A DNA stretch of 64,000 bases from Desulfoscipio geothermicus DSM 3669 (GTDB lineage Bacteria > Bacillota > Desulfotomaculia > Desulfotomaculales > Desulfallaceae): positions 1 through 64,000 of the forward strand of contig NZ_FOYM01000002.1 of assembly GCF_900115975.1 (NCBI RefSeq), given 5' to 3'. Positions 34,691-43,802 of this stretch are shown one piece after another. The notes beneath the pieces are model-generated. The model saw only the letters and a program-made list of their open reading frames with translations. It made no database searches and was not told the origin of the DNA. A program made the translations under genes and the position numbers. Position 1 is the stretch's first letter; each line of letters starts with the position of its first letter.

Positions 34691-35961
34691 AAAAAGTGAG
34701 AAATCAGCGTTATAAAATAGCCCTGGGGGCCGGACTCCTGGTGCTGGGCGTTTCTCTGCTGGCGTTTTTCTCGGTGCACCGTTCGGTAAACCCGGCCTGG
34801 TCGCCCGGCGGGTTGTGGAACGAAGCTATGGAATCTGAACATAAAGACGGACAAGTGTTTAAAATACATGATGCCGGTAACAAGCTGCTCAGTAAAATGT
34901 CCCGCACAGTTACGGTGGGGGACGAGTTGATCACAGGCAGCGGGCGGCGATATAAAATCACATCGGTAAATGGCTTCGACGCCCGGGCGGAATTTAACGG
35001 ACTGGACCGGGAACTTCTGGGGTTTATGGACGAATTTGAAAACATGGCCGTGCCGGTGGCCGGACAGCCGGAATGGAAAAACAGACCGGTGGCCATTTAT
35101 CATACCCACAGTGCAGAATCTTATGTACCCACCGACGGCACGGAAAGCGAGCCTTATCATGGCGGTATATTTGAGGTGGGGGATGCCATGGCCGCCCAGT
35201 TGCGCAAGGAAGGCGTCAAGGTGCTGCATGACAAAACACCCCACGAACCCCGGGATAAAAACGCGTATTATCGTTCCCGGCGCACGGTGGCGGGTTTGAT
35301 GAAGAAAAACCCGGTAACCATGATTGACGTACACCGGGACGGGATACCGGACCCGGACTACTACAGCAGAAAAATTGACGGCAAAGATGTTACTCAAGTG
35401 CGGTTGGTGGTGGGCAGGCAAAACCCCAAGATGGGTTCCAACATGGAATTTGCCAAAAAAGTAATGGCCTATGCCAATAAGGTCCACCCGGGTCTGGTGA
35501 AAGAAATTTTTATCGCCCGAGGCAACTATAACCAGGATTTAATGTCAACGGCAATGCTGGTGGAGGTTGGCACCCACACCAATTCTCGAGCAGCTGCTGA
35601 AAACGGTGCCAGGCTTTTTGCTGACGCGCTGCCGGACTTGCTGGGAGTGGGCGGCCATGTGCCAGGTCCCGGCGGTGCCGTCGGACCCGGTGCCGCGACG
35701 CCGGCGGGGTGGAAAACCCTGGCCTGGATAATCGGTATTACCATACTGGGTGGCGGTGCCTTCCTGCTTATCAGTTCAGGCAGTTGGGATAACGCCCGCA
35801 AGCGCCTGAGCGGCTACTGGGGCCGTGAATTCGCCGGCTTTATGGCCCCACAGCGCAAGAAGGGTAAAATTTGCACCGAAAAGGGCGACGTGGAAACATC
35901 GTACAGTGAAGAGGCCAATAAAGCGGCCAGGGAAAACCTGGAGAAGGTAAGAAACGATTAA
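34687..35961 (+). CDS. spoIIP: Stage II sporulation protein P (peptidoglycan hydrolase)
   Basis: SpoIIP is a membrane-anchored amidase and endopeptidase that, with SpoIID and SpoIIM, digests peptidoglycan during engulfment. The 424-residue protein has an N-terminal anchor (LGAGLLVLGVSLLAFFSV). Its catalytic domain has zinc-binding motifs YHTHSAESYVP and DVHRDGIP, then ARGNYNQDLMSTAMLVEVG and THTNS. A second membrane segment lies near the C-terminus (LAWIIGITILGGGAFLLIS), then a basic tail. The second segment is a feature of clostridial versions. Confidence 0.95.
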   Translation: MKKVRNQRYKIALGAGLLVLGVSLLAFFSVHRSVNPAWSPGGLWNEAMESEHKDGQVFKIHDAGNKLLSKMSRTVTVGDELITGSGRRYKITSVNGFDARAEFNGLDRELLGFMDEFENMAVPVAGQPEWKNRPVAIYHTHSAESYVPTDGTESEPYHGGIFEVGDAMAAQLRKEGVKVLHDKTPHEPRDKNAYYRSRRTVAGLMKKNPVTMIDVHRDGIPDPDYYSRKIDGKDVTQVRLVVGRQNPKMGSNMEFAKKVMAYANKVHPGLVKEIFIARGNYNQDLMSTAMLVEVGTHTNSRAAAENGARLFADALPDLLGVGGHVPGPGGAVGPGAATPAGWKTLAWIIGITILGGGAFLLISSGSWDNARKRLSGYWGREFAGFMAPQRKKGKICTEKGDVETSYSEEANKAARENLEKVRND

Positions 35962-36026
35962 AGGGGTCAGACCCGTCGTAACTGTAATAACTTAAACCCC
36001 GACAAGAAAATAGGGTAGCAATAAAT

Positions 36027-36062
36027 GGGCGTATCATTTACCAAAAACCAAGTGATACGCCC
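36027..36062. terminator. Strong hairpin after spoIIP
   Basis: GGGCGTATCA (36027-36036) and TGATACGCCC (36053-36062) form ten pairs around TTTACCAAAAACCAAG. No T-run follows, so termination is likely but not certain. Confidence 0.5.
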
Positions 36063-36117
36063 ACATTACTGCAAAATAAAAAGAACTCTTTAACATATTG
36101 TTAAAGGTGTGATCCAG

Positions 36118-37008
36118 TTGGAAAAATACTTGGACGTCATTTTGTTCGGCAGCGGTGCCGGCACACTGGCCCGATTATTGCTGCTCCGCTTGGATTACCG
36201 CCAGTACCCGGGTTATCCCCACGGATACATATCGCACCTGTCCCTGGGCGCCATAGCCTCGGCCCTGGGCGCCGTTGCCGTTCCCGCCATCCTGGAAAAG
36301 GATTTTACCGCCTTCACTTTCCTGGCCCTGGCGGCCCAGCAATTTCGTGAAATTAGAAATATTGAACGGGAGACACTGGAAAACCTGGAGGAAACCAGGC
36401 TGGAAAAGAGGGGTAAGGACTACATAGAAGGGATTGCCCGGACTTTTGAGGCCCGCAATTACCTGGTCATGATTACCGCGTTTTTTACCAGCGTGGCGAC
36501 GGTTGTTGCCGGCATCTGGGGTGGCGCCGTGGCGGCGGTTGTACTGATTCTATTCAGTCTGACCTTCATGGCGGGACAAACAATTGGAGACATTTGCGAG
36601 GTGGTCCCCGGCAAAGTGCATTTCCAGGGCTCTCTGCTGAATGTGGAGGATATTAATTTCATGTCGGTGGGATTGCCGGAAATGCGGGAAAAGATTATAA
36701 ACGAAGCGCTGGGGGTCATGATCAAACCTAAAAATGACGACGCCAGGGCCACGCTGCACGACATGGGTCAGCGCATGGCTATAGCCCACACGGCGGCAGT
36801 GATTATGGGCAGTAAAAAGGACGTGGATATCCCGGAGTTTACCCCGCTGGTGCGCAAAAACCCGGATACCGGTGCGGTGGCGCTGTACATCATGCCCATG
36901 GAGAAAGATATGGAAGTACTTGTTTTAGCCGTAAAACGTACGCCCGTGCTGGAAAGTGCCCGGGTCAAACCGCTGAAAACCCAGGCCGGGCGCATGGCGG
37001 CCGATTAA
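36118..37008 (+). CDS. YIEGIA family membrane protein
   Basis: About 296 residues with the name-giving motif KDYIEGIARTFEARNYLVM, N-terminal and middle membrane segments (VAGIWGGAVAAVVLILFSLT) and a soluble C-terminal half. The family occurs in spore formers and is poorly studied. TTG 36118 has AAAGGTG at a normal distance; GTG 36109 is in frame but almost on top of that site. It begins a cluster with a 62-residue protein and two DUF3189 proteins, all in one direction with tight spacing. Confidence 0.85.
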   Translation: MEKYLDVILFGSGAGTLARLLLLRLDYRQYPGYPHGYISHLSLGAIASALGAVAVPAILEKDFTAFTFLALAAQQFREIRNIERETLENLEETRLEKRGKDYIEGIARTFEARNYLVMITAFFTSVATVVAGIWGGAVAAVVLILFSLTFMAGQTIGDICEVVPGKVHFQGSLLNVEDINFMSVGLPEMREKIINEALGVMIKPKNDDARATLHDMGQRMAIAHTAAVIMGSKKDVDIPEFTPLVRKNPDTGAVALYIMPMEKDMEVLVLAVKRTPVLESARVKPLKTQAGRMAAD

Positions 37009-37035
37009 AATCATAGCAACCGGAGGTAGTGCTGC

Positions 37036-37224
37036 TTGAGCGAAGGGGAAAAGCAAATTCTGGCCGTGATCACCACCAATAAAGATAAGGTGACCGGTGC
37101 CGTGCCCATATTTATCGCCGAAAACGATCGGGAAAAGGAAAAAACCGCACTCTTTTTGGCCAAAACACTGGACGCCATGGTACACGATTTGGAAAACGGT
37201 GTTTACTTCATCGTCCGACACTGA
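37036..37224 (+). CDS. Small protein regularly found beside YIEGIA
   Basis: 62 residues: EGEKQILAVITTNKDKVTGA, then VPIFIAENDREKEKTALFLA and a C-terminal VHDLENGVYFIVRH. It is soluble and looks like one small alpha/beta domain. I recall that proteins of this kind are annotated as a capping-complex subunit for YIEGIA; the evidence here is position only. TTG 37036 follows GGAGGTAG. It lies 27 bases after YIEGIA and 12 before the DUF3189 gene. Confidence 0.7.
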   Translation: MSEGEKQILAVITTNKDKVTGAVPIFIAENDREKEKTALFLAKTLDAMVHDLENGVYFIVRH

Positions 37225-37236
37225 GGGTGATTTCAT

Positions 37237-37701
37237 TTGAAAATTATTTACCATTGTTTCGGGGGTACCCACTCATCCGTAACGGCGGCCGCCGCCCACC
37301 TGGGAATGCTTCCCGCCGACCGTCCGCCTCGCCCGGCCGACCTGCTGGCCGTCCCGTTTTTTGATACCAGGGAAAACGATGACCACGGTGAGATTAAATT
37401 GATGGGAGTGGATGACAGCGGCAATGAAGTTTACTTTGTCGGGCAAAGGGGGGCGCCGCAAATGCTGGAAAATGTTATCTTCGGATTGGCCCGGCATTTT
37501 GACATACCCTCCCGGGATTTTAAGATGGTCAACGTGATGTATAAAGTGAACGTGAGCATGAAAATAGGGGGCACGATGTCGCGCCGGCTCAAGTGGATTG
37601 CAGCCGGGCGGCCGCTGGTAACCTGGGGCACGGTGCGGGCCTACGCCAAGATAATAAACCTGGTGCGGAAAATTAAAGCGGAAGAGAGCCCGATAAAGTG
37701 A
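37237..37701 (+). CDS. DUF3189 family protein, copy 1
   Basis: 154 residues starting KIIYHCFGGTHSSVTAAAAH, which has the look of a small P-loop-like or thiol loop (CFGGTHSS). Further segments are AVPFFDTRENDDHGEIKLM and VNVMYKVNVSMKIGGTMSRR. DUF3189 genes commonly accompany YIEGIA in Clostridia. The start is TTG 37237 after GAGGGTGA. It overlaps the next gene by four bases (GTGA). Confidence 0.75.
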   Translation: MKIIYHCFGGTHSSVTAAAAHLGMLPADRPPRPADLLAVPFFDTRENDDHGEIKLMGVDDSGNEVYFVGQRGAPQMLENVIFGLARHFDIPSRDFKMVNVMYKVNVSMKIGGTMSRRLKWIAAGRPLVTWGTVRAYAKIINLVRKIKAEESPIK

Positions 37702-38114
37702 AGCAGATCATATATTTCAATGACACCGGGTTTCCATATGCCGTACTTGCCGCTGCGGTGAGGAGCGGCGAATTGCCCGCGCAACGGCCTCCTGAACGGG
37801 ACGAACTGGAAAGGGTCCTGCGCCGGTGCGGGCTGGGTAAGGGGGACGCAACCGTATATCACCTGGGTTACGGCAGCCGGGGCGAGAAATGCCTGGCCTT
37901 GTGGTCCCAGGGCAATGGCGACATGATCAGGCGCACGGTGCAAAGCTTTCTCGGTCTTTTTCAAATCCATGATTATGAACTGGTACAACTGCCTCATCGC
38001 AAAACCCCGCTGTTGACCCTGGGCGTCTGGCTGACCAAAGTACCCGGCCTGCGTTCCTGCGGCCTTGGTTTAATCCACCGCCAGCTAAAAACCATTTACT
38101 GGGGTCAGACTTAA
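37698..38114 (+). CDS. DUF3189 family protein, copy 2
   Basis: 138 residues, a diverged tandem relative of the previous protein: QIIYFNDTGFPYAVLAAAV replaces the CFGGTHSS loop, so the putative active loop is lost or changed. The tail GLGLIHRQLKTIYWGQT matches the family pattern of a basic end. The last codons (WGQT) are read from the start of a family D repeat at 38101, so the natural C-terminus may have been altered. Confidence 0.7.
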   Translation: MKQIIYFNDTGFPYAVLAAAVRSGELPAQRPPERDELERVLRRCGLGKGDATVYHLGYGSRGEKCLALWSQGNGDMIRRTVQSFLGLFQIHDYELVQLPHRKTPLLTLGVWLTKVPGLRSCGLGLIHRQLKTIYWGQT

Positions 38115-38146
38115 ACTTATTAATCTTAAACACTGTAGCGTAATGT
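38101..38146 (+). repeat. Family D repeat, copy 2
   Basis: GGGGTCAGACTTAAACTT (38101-38118) is identical to the reverse complement of 28929-28946. CACTGTAGCGTAATGT at the other end matches CACTACAGCGTAATAT. It abuts a family C palindrome and covers the stop codon of the DUF3189 gene. Confidence 0.7.
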
Positions 38147-38150
38147 GATT

Positions 38151-38207
38151 GGTGCCAGGTGTTGAAAGTTGAAAATCGAAGATTTTCAACTTTCAACACC
38201 TGGCACC
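38151..38207. repeat. Family C palindrome, copy 1 (perfect)
   Basis: A perfect 27-base inverted repeat around GAA. The arms begin GGTGCCAGGTGTTGAAAGTT. It would form a very stable cruciform or RNA hairpin. The outer arm is shared with copies at 53446 and 55518 while the inner arm differs. Confidence 0.9.
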
Positions 38208-38396
38208 AAAGGCTACCGCACCGGTCCGGCAAATTTGATCAAGGGCTGCATGAACACAAGCTTAACCCATATCCCGCCTTTACCCTTGTTGTTGGCGCAA
38301 ATAAGAGTATAACATACTTTTTAATTCGGGCAGCTTGACTAAATCTGCCAGCTATCGGATAATGTAACGAGAATGTTACATGAGGGGAGGGTCCCC

Positions 38397-39710
38397 ATGC
38401 GGGACCACGGGCTGATTATAACAGCGGTGGAAGAAGATAGTATCGCCGGTGAACTGGAACTGGAACCCGGCGACGTTATATTAAAAATAAATGATCAGGA
38501 AATAGAAGACGTCCTTGATTACCGGTACCTGATTGCGGAAGAAAATTTACAGGTACTGGTGCAGAAACACTACGGCGAGCACTGGCTGCTGGAAATAGAA
38601 AAAGATCCGGATGAAAACCTGGGCGTCACTTTCCGGGACGGCGGCTGGGGGCACACCCGCCGGTGCGCCAATAATTGCATCTTTTGCTTTGTGGACCAGA
38701 TGCCCGGGGAAATGCGTTCCACGCTTTACGTCAAGGATGATGATTATCGCCTGTCCTTTGCCCAGGGCAATTTTATTACCCTGACCAATATGGGACAAGC
38801 CGCCCTGGAGCGAATTGTCGCTATGCGCCTGAGCCCGTTGTACATATCAGTGCATACCACCAACCCTGAACTGCGGCGGCGTATAATGGGCAATCCCGGT
38901 GCGGGGCGCATCATGGAACAGCTTCGTTACCTGGCCGATAACGGCATTGAAATGCATACCCAGGCGGTGTTGTGCCCCGGGGTCAACGACGGTGCGGAAC
39001 TTACCAGGACCGTCAGCGACCTGGGCGCACTTTGGCCCGCGGTGCGCTCCCTGGCGGTTGTGCCGGTGGGCCTGACCGCCCACCGCCGGGGTTTGCACCA
39101 CCTGCGTCCCTTTAACGGGGACGAGGCCAGAGCGGTGGTTGAGGAAGTGCATCGCCGGCAAAATGATTTCCTGGCCCAAATTCAGTACCCGCTGGTCTTT
39201 GCCAGTGACGAATTTTACCTGCTGGCCGGGTATCCCGTTCCCCCGGCGGAAAAATACGGCGGCTTCCCACAGACTGAAAACGGGGTGGGTTTGTTGCGTT
39301 TGTTTATGGATGAATGGGACCGGGTACGGAGGCATTTGCCCGTACGGGTTGCTCATCCGGCACGGTATTCCGTGGTGACCGGCCGGCTAGCCGGTCCGGT
39401 GCTGGCGCCCGTGGTGGAGAAATTGAACCGGATTTCCGACCTGGCGATTATGCTGCATGTTCTGAAAAACAACTTTTTCGGTAACACTGTAACCGTAGCC
39501 GGTTTATTGACCGGGCGCGACCTACTGGACGGCCTAACGGGCCGCGATCTGGGCGACCGCCTGTTCATCCCGTCGGTCATGCTGCGGGAGGGACAGGAAG
39601 TCTTCCTGGACGACATCACAGTGGACGAACTTTCCCGCCGCTTGCACGTGCCGATAACGATGGTGAACGGGCCGGAAGACCTGGTGCGGGAGCTTGGTTT
39701 GTTGACGTAA
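38397..39710 (+). CDS. PDZ - radical SAM - DUF512 protein
   Basis: 437 residues: an N-terminal PDZ-like domain (SIAGELELEPGDVILKINDQ), then a radical SAM core with cluster cysteines Cys90, Cys94 and Cys97 (RRCANNCIFCFVDQMP), and a C-terminal DUF512 domain ending LVRELGLLT. Such proteins are widespread in Clostridia and lie beside der, as here; the reaction is unknown. ATG 38397 follows GGGGAGG. A 41-base gap leads to der. Confidence 0.9.
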   Translation: MRDHGLIITAVEEDSIAGELELEPGDVILKINDQEIEDVLDYRYLIAEENLQVLVQKHYGEHWLLEIEKDPDENLGVTFRDGGWGHTRRCANNCIFCFVDQMPGEMRSTLYVKDDDYRLSFAQGNFITLTNMGQAALERIVAMRLSPLYISVHTTNPELRRRIMGNPGAGRIMEQLRYLADNGIEMHTQAVLCPGVNDGAELTRTVSDLGALWPAVRSLAVVPVGLTAHRRGLHHLRPFNGDEARAVVEEVHRRQNDFLAQIQYPLVFASDEFYLLAGYPVPPAEKYGGFPQTENGVGLLRLFMDEWDRVRRHLPVRVAHPARYSVVTGRLAGPVLAPVVEKLNRISDLAIMLHVLKNNFFGNTVTVAGLLTGRDLLDGLTGRDLGDRLFIPSVMLREGQEVFLDDITVDELSRRLHVPITMVNGPEDLVRELGLLT

Positions 39711-39751
39711 AGGTATTTCAATTCGTAGTACATAGAGAGATGGTGTGAATC

Positions 39752-41062
39752 ATGGCAAGACCAATTGTAGCAATAGTGGGTCGCCCCAACGTGGGCAAAT
39801 CCACACTGTTCAACCGCATAGTGGGCGGCCGGGTAGCCATAGTGGAAGATACCCCGGGCGTTACCAGGGATCGCCTTTACCAGGATGCCGAATGGAACGG
39901 CCGCCTGTTTACCCTGGTTGATACCGGCGGCCTGGATTACCAGGACGACGACCAAATGGTCACCCATATCCGCAAACAGGCCGAACTGGCCATTGCCGAG
40001 GCGGACCTGATCCTGTTCGTGGTGGACGCGCGGTTCGGCTTGACCGGCACAGATGAAGACGTGGCCAAAATACTACGCAGCAGCGATAAACCGGTTATCC
40101 TGGTGGCCAATAAAGTGGAGGATTTCGCCAGGGTGCACGAACTTTACGACTTTTTCCGCCTGGGCCTGGGCGAGCCGGTGCCGGTTTCAGCGGCGGAAGG
40201 CAGAAATACCGGGGATCTGCTGGATATGGTGATGGAAAAGCTGCCGCCGGTTGTAGAAGATGGAGAAGACGACGACGTCATAAAAATAGCGGTTATAGGC
40301 CGGCCCAACGTGGGTAAATCCTCCCTGGTTAACGCCATTTTGGGCGAAGAAAGGACTATCGTCAGCGATATACCGGGCACAACTCGGGATGCCATTGATA
40401 CATATATCAAACGCGACGGCAAAAATTACCTCATTATTGATACCGCCGGCATCAGGCGCCGGAGCAAAATCGGCCTGGCCACGGAAAAATACAGCGTCAT
40501 CCGCTCATTGCGGGCCATTGATCGCAGTGACATTGTTTTGATGATGATCGACGCCGTGGAAAAATTGACCGATCAGGATAAGCGAATTGCCGGCTACGCC
40601 CATGAAAAAGGGCGCGGCGCGGTACTGGTCGTCAATAAGTGGGACCTGGTGGAAAAAGACAGTCATACCGCTAATCGCTATATCGAAAACCTTCGGGACG
40701 GGCTGGGGTTCATGCAGTACGCCCCGGTATTATTCGTCAGCGCCCTGACCCGCCAGCGGGTGCACCGGGTGCTGGAACTGGTTGATTATGTCAGCGAGCA
40801 GCAAAACATGCGCATTGCCACCGCCAACTTGAATGACCTGTTGCGGGAGGCCGTAATGTACAGCCAGCCGCCCCAGGACCGGGGGCGGCGATTGAAAATT
40901 TTTTACGCTACCCAATCCGGGGTCAAGCCGCCGACCTTTATTTTGTTTGTCAACGAGCCCGATATCATGCATTTTTCATACTTGCGCTACCTGGAAAACC
41001 GGCTGCGGTCGGCCTACGGCTTCGAGGGCACCCCAATCAAGATGGTGATGCGTAAAAGGTAG
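39752..41062 (+). CDS. der: Ribosome biogenesis GTPase Der
   Basis: Essential GTPase for 50S assembly. The 436-residue protein has two tandem G domains, each with GRPNVGKS ([18 protein letters not shown] and [18 protein letters not shown]), DTGG/DTAG and NKxE/NKWD motifs, followed by a KH-like C-terminal domain ([19 protein letters not shown]). ATG 39752 follows GAGAGATGG. It leads der-plsY-gpsA. Confidence 0.97.
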   Translation: MARPIVAIVGRPNVGKSTLFNRIVGGRVAIVEDTPGVTRDRLYQDAEWNGRLFTLVDTGGLDYQDDDQMVTHIRKQAELAIAEADLILFVVDARFGLTGTDEDVAKILRSSDKPVILVANKVEDFARVHELYDFFRLGLGEPVPVSAAEGRNTGDLLDMVMEKLPPVVEDGEDDDVIKIAVIGRPNVGKSSLVNAILGEERTIVSDIPGTTRDAIDTYIKRDGKNYLIIDTAGIRRRSKIGLATEKYSVIRSLRAIDRSDIVLMMIDAVEKLTDQDKRIAGYAHEKGRGAVLVVNKWDLVEKDSHTANRYIENLRDGLGFMQYAPVLFVSALTRQRVHRVLELVDYVSEQQNMRIATANLNDLLREAVMYSQPPQDRGRRLKIFYATQSGVKPPTFILFVNEPDIMHFSYLRYLENRLRSAYGFEGTPIKMVMRKR

Positions 41063-41073
41063 GAGTGGAGAAT

Positions 41074-41664
41074 GTGGAAACTTTACTGGCCATTGTGGCT
41101 AGCTACCTGATTGGTTCAATACCCATAGGCGTTTTAATATCCCGTACGAAAGGGGTTAATATCCGTGAACACGGCAGCGGCAACATCGGCGCCACCAATG
41201 TGTGGCGCACCCTGGGACCGGTGCCGGGTATTATTGTGTTGCTCCTGGATATGAGTAAGGGTGTGGCCGCGGTTCTAATCGGACGGCATTTTGGCGGTAC
41301 GGAAACGGAACTGATGGCTGCTTTCGGCGCGCTGTGCGGGCATAGCTGGTCCATATTTTTGACTTTCAAGGGCGGTAAAATTGTGGCCACCGGGGCCGGC
41401 GTTTTGCTGGCCATTTCACCGGCCGCCACCCTGGTGGCGCTGGTGGTTTTGTTAACCACGGTGGGCATCAGCCGTTATGTGTCCCTGGGTTCCATACTGG
41501 CGGCCGTTTCAGTGCCCATTTCATTATACCTGCTGCACATGGACGGGTTATATGTTTTGTTCGGCGTATTATTGATGATATTTGTCATTTACAAACACCG
41601 CGCAAACATTGAGCGAATCCTGGCAGGAACGGAATTCAAGGTTGGGAAGGGCAGGAGATCATAA
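41074..41664 (+). CDS. plsY: Glycerol-3-phosphate acyltransferase PlsY
   Basis: Membrane enzyme that transfers acyl from acyl-phosphate to glycerol 3-phosphate. The 196-residue protein has the family motifs [31 protein letters not shown] (motif 1) and [20 protein letters not shown], with about five membrane segments. GTG 41074 lies six bases after AGGAGTGG; GTG 41065 within that site is less likely. gpsA follows, so two steps of glycerolipid synthesis are together. Confidence 0.95.
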   Translation: METLLAIVASYLIGSIPIGVLISRTKGVNIREHGSGNIGATNVWRTLGPVPGIIVLLLDMSKGVAAVLIGRHFGGTETELMAAFGALCGHSWSIFLTFKGGKIVATGAGVLLAISPAATLVALVVLLTTVGISRYVSLGSILAAVSVPISLYLLHMDGLYVLFGVLLMIFVIYKHRANIERILAGTEFKVGKGRRS

Positions 41665-41665
41665 A

Positions 41666-42721
41666 ATGGCGGGTACAAACCATGTTGCTGTTCTGGGTGC
41701 GGGCAGTTGGGGCACGGCGCTGGCCTGTCACCTGGCGGGTCGGGGCGGAAAGATAAAACTGTGGGCCAGGCGGCCGGAACTGGTGAAGCAAATAAAAGCA
41801 TGCCGGGAAAATAAACGTTATCTGCCCGGCATTATTTTACCGGAAAACATTCAAGTAACAGGGGACCTGGCGGGGGCGCTGGCCGGAGCCAAGTACATTG
41901 TTTTCAGTGTTCCCTCCCACAGTTTCCGGGAGGTATTGAAAAGCGCGCTTCCCGTCATCCGCGAAGATGCTCTGATTGTCAATACCGCCAAGGGGATTGA
42001 GGAAGATACCATGCTGCGTTTGTCGGAAGTCTATACAAGCCAGGCCGGTGCCCGAAGAGCCGGTAATTACGTGGTACTATCCGGACCCAGCCACGCCGAG
42101 GAAGTGGCCCTGAATATGCCCACCGCCGTAGTAGTTGCCTCACCTTCCCGGACAACAGCGGAAAAGGCGCAGGATTTGTTTATGATGGATAATTTTCGGG
42201 TTTACACGAACCCTGATGTTATCGGCGTGGAGATCGGCGGCGCATTAAAAAATGTCATTGCTCTGGGCACCGGTATAGTAGACGGGCTGAGCGGCAGCGA
42301 CAATGCCAAGGCGGCGCTGATGACCAGGGGACTGGCAGAAATCACCCGCCTGGGGATGGCCATGCACGCCAATCCCCTAACCTTTGCCGGGTTGGCCGGT
42401 CTGGGGGACCTGATAGTCACCTGTACCAGCATGCATAGCCGCAATCGCCGCGCCGGCATAGAAATCGGCCGCGGCAAAAAACTGGCGGAGGCGCTGGCCG
42501 GAGTCAATATGGTGGTGGAGGGCGTGCGTACCACCCGGGCCGCGTATGGCTTGGCCAGGCGCTGGGGGGTGGAGATGCCCATTACCGAGCAGATGTACCG
42601 GGTTTTGTTCCAGAGCATGCCCCCGGAAGAGGCGGTTAATAATTTAATGGCGCGGGTAAAAACCCATGAAGTGGAAGAAGTGGCCCTTTCCAAGATCAAA
42701 TGGTGGATTGAGCGTAATTAA
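41666..42721 (+). CDS. gpsA: NAD(P)-dependent glycerol-3-phosphate dehydrogenase
   Basis: Reduces dihydroxyacetone phosphate to glycerol 3-phosphate. The 351-residue protein has [67 protein letters not shown] and the catalytic-lysine region [23 protein letters not shown] 41666 follows CAGGAGATC; the plsY end overlaps any longer reading. Confidence 0.97.
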   Translation: MAGTNHVAVLGAGSWGTALACHLAGRGGKIKLWARRPELVKQIKACRENKRYLPGIILPENIQVTGDLAGALAGAKYIVFSVPSHSFREVLKSALPVIREDALIVNTAKGIEEDTMLRLSEVYTSQAGARRAGNYVVLSGPSHAEEVALNMPTAVVVASPSRTTAEKAQDLFMMDNFRVYTNPDVIGVEIGGALKNVIALGTGIVDGLSGSDNAKAALMTRGLAEITRLGMAMHANPLTFAGLAGLGDLIVTCTSMHSRNRRAGIEIGRGKKLAEALAGVNMVVEGVRTTRAAYGLARRWGVEMPITEQMYRVLFQSMPPEEAVNNLMARVKTHEVEEVALSKIKWWIERN

Positions 42722-42754
42722 AAGATATACAAAAACGAAAAGCAAAAAAGCAAT

Positions 42755-42845
42755 AAGGGGACAGGCACCGTAAAAGGGGACTGGGTAAAAAAGGGGGACT
42801 GGCTCCTTTTTCGTTTTTTGAAAAAGGTGCCTGTCCCCTTTTTTT
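42755..42845. repeat. Family A repeat, composite copy 6
   Basis: A partial unit (AAGGGGACAGGCACCGTAAA) is followed by a full palindrome (GGGGGACTGGCTCCTTTTTC ... AAAAAGGTGCCTGTCCCCTT). The T-run at its right end contains the TAA stop of the convergent NlpC/P60 gene, so the repeat probably terminates both gpsA and that gene. Confidence 0.8.
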
Positions 42846-43497
42846 ACCGTATAAGCCGCACAGCGCCTTTATAATTCTCAACATAATAAGGTTGCGCCAG
42901 CGGGGTGGTAATCACCCCGTACTTGGTAGAAGCATGGATGAACTTTCCGCTTCCGACATATATCCCTACATGCTGGATACCGGCGCTGCCGTAATAACCG
43001 AAGAATACCAAATCACCGGGCAACAGGTCGCTGCGTGAGACCCTTTTGCCGTAATTGAACTGGCTGGAAGCCAGATGGGGCAAATTTACCCCCACTTTGT
43101 CGTATACGTACCTGGTAAACCCGGAACAATCAAAACTATGCGGTCCCTCCGCGCCGTAAACGTAACTGCTGCCCAGCAAGCTACCGGCAGTTTTGAGCAC
43201 CACCCGCACATTGTCGTTTTCCGCCCGGGAAACGGCATAATTGTTTTGGCCGGTTTTTTTAACAGGCTGGTTATTAGTTGGTAATTTTACCGGAATTTTT
43301 GAGACGGATTGGTTATATGTATTGGTAGAAGGCTTATTGAACTCATTATATTGAAAAAGCCCGCTGGAAAATACTTGACCGGCCAGGTCAACAAGCACTA
43401 TCGGACTGCGAACGGGTACCGCATAAGCATTGTTACCAAAAGACATACACGACAAAAACAAGACTAAAGTTGGCAGCAAAAGCAATTTCTTACGCAC
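42844..43497 (-). CDS. Secreted NlpC/P60 peptidoglycan hydrolase
   Basis: Endopeptidase likely cutting cell-wall peptides. The 217-residue protein has a signal peptide (RKKLLLLPTLVLFLSCM, cut near NAYA), a low-complexity linker (60-95), then an NlpC/P60 domain with catalytic Cys in FDCSGFTRYVYDKVG, His in QHVGIYVGSGKF and the third residue in IHAST. The start is GTG 43497 after AAAGGAG on the minus strand. It is the only gene on this strand between selD and the truncated DUF362 gene, and it is convergent with gpsA. Confidence 0.93.
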   Translation of the reverse strand: MRKKLLLLPTLVLFLSCMSFGNNAYAVPVRSPIVLVDLAGQVFSSGLFQYNEFNKPSTNTYNQSVSKIPVKLPTNNQPVKKTGQNNYAVSRAENDNVRVVLKTAGSLLGSSYVYGAEGPHSFDCSGFTRYVYDKVGVNLPHLASSQFNYGKRVSRSDLLPGDLVFFGYYGSAGIQHVGIYVGSGKFIHASTKYGVITTPLAQPYYVENYKGAVRLIR

Positions 43498-43673
43498 AAC
43501 AAACTCCTTTGCTAAAAATTTAAGCCCTAATTAACTATATTGGGATATCAGCAATTATAATTAATTATTCGACATATGGAATATGTTCCCCTGCTCTCCC
43601 GAAAAATTTGAGAAAAATTAGTATTAAACTTAATCATTAATCATATATATATATTGTTAATGTATGCCATTGG

Positions 43674-43709
43674 AAAAAACTTCTCGTTAACTAGGCTGCG
43701 AGGTTTTTT
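43674..43709. terminator. Hairpin with A and T tracts before spoIVA
   Basis: AAAAAAC-TT-CTCG pairs with CGAG-GTTTTTT. It lies in the 305-base gap between the divergent NlpC/P60 and spoIVA genes. It could be a leader attenuator for spoIVA or a remnant terminator. The AT-rich 43590-43670 stretch should hold a sigma-E promoter, which I could not place with confidence. Confidence 0.4.
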
Positions 43710-43802
43710 GATAGACGCCTTTCCTAACTTGTGGGGGGGATGCTGATCTGATAACAACAATTTTTTAATTATATAAATTTTTTATAAGGAGGGAGTGCGT
43801 TC

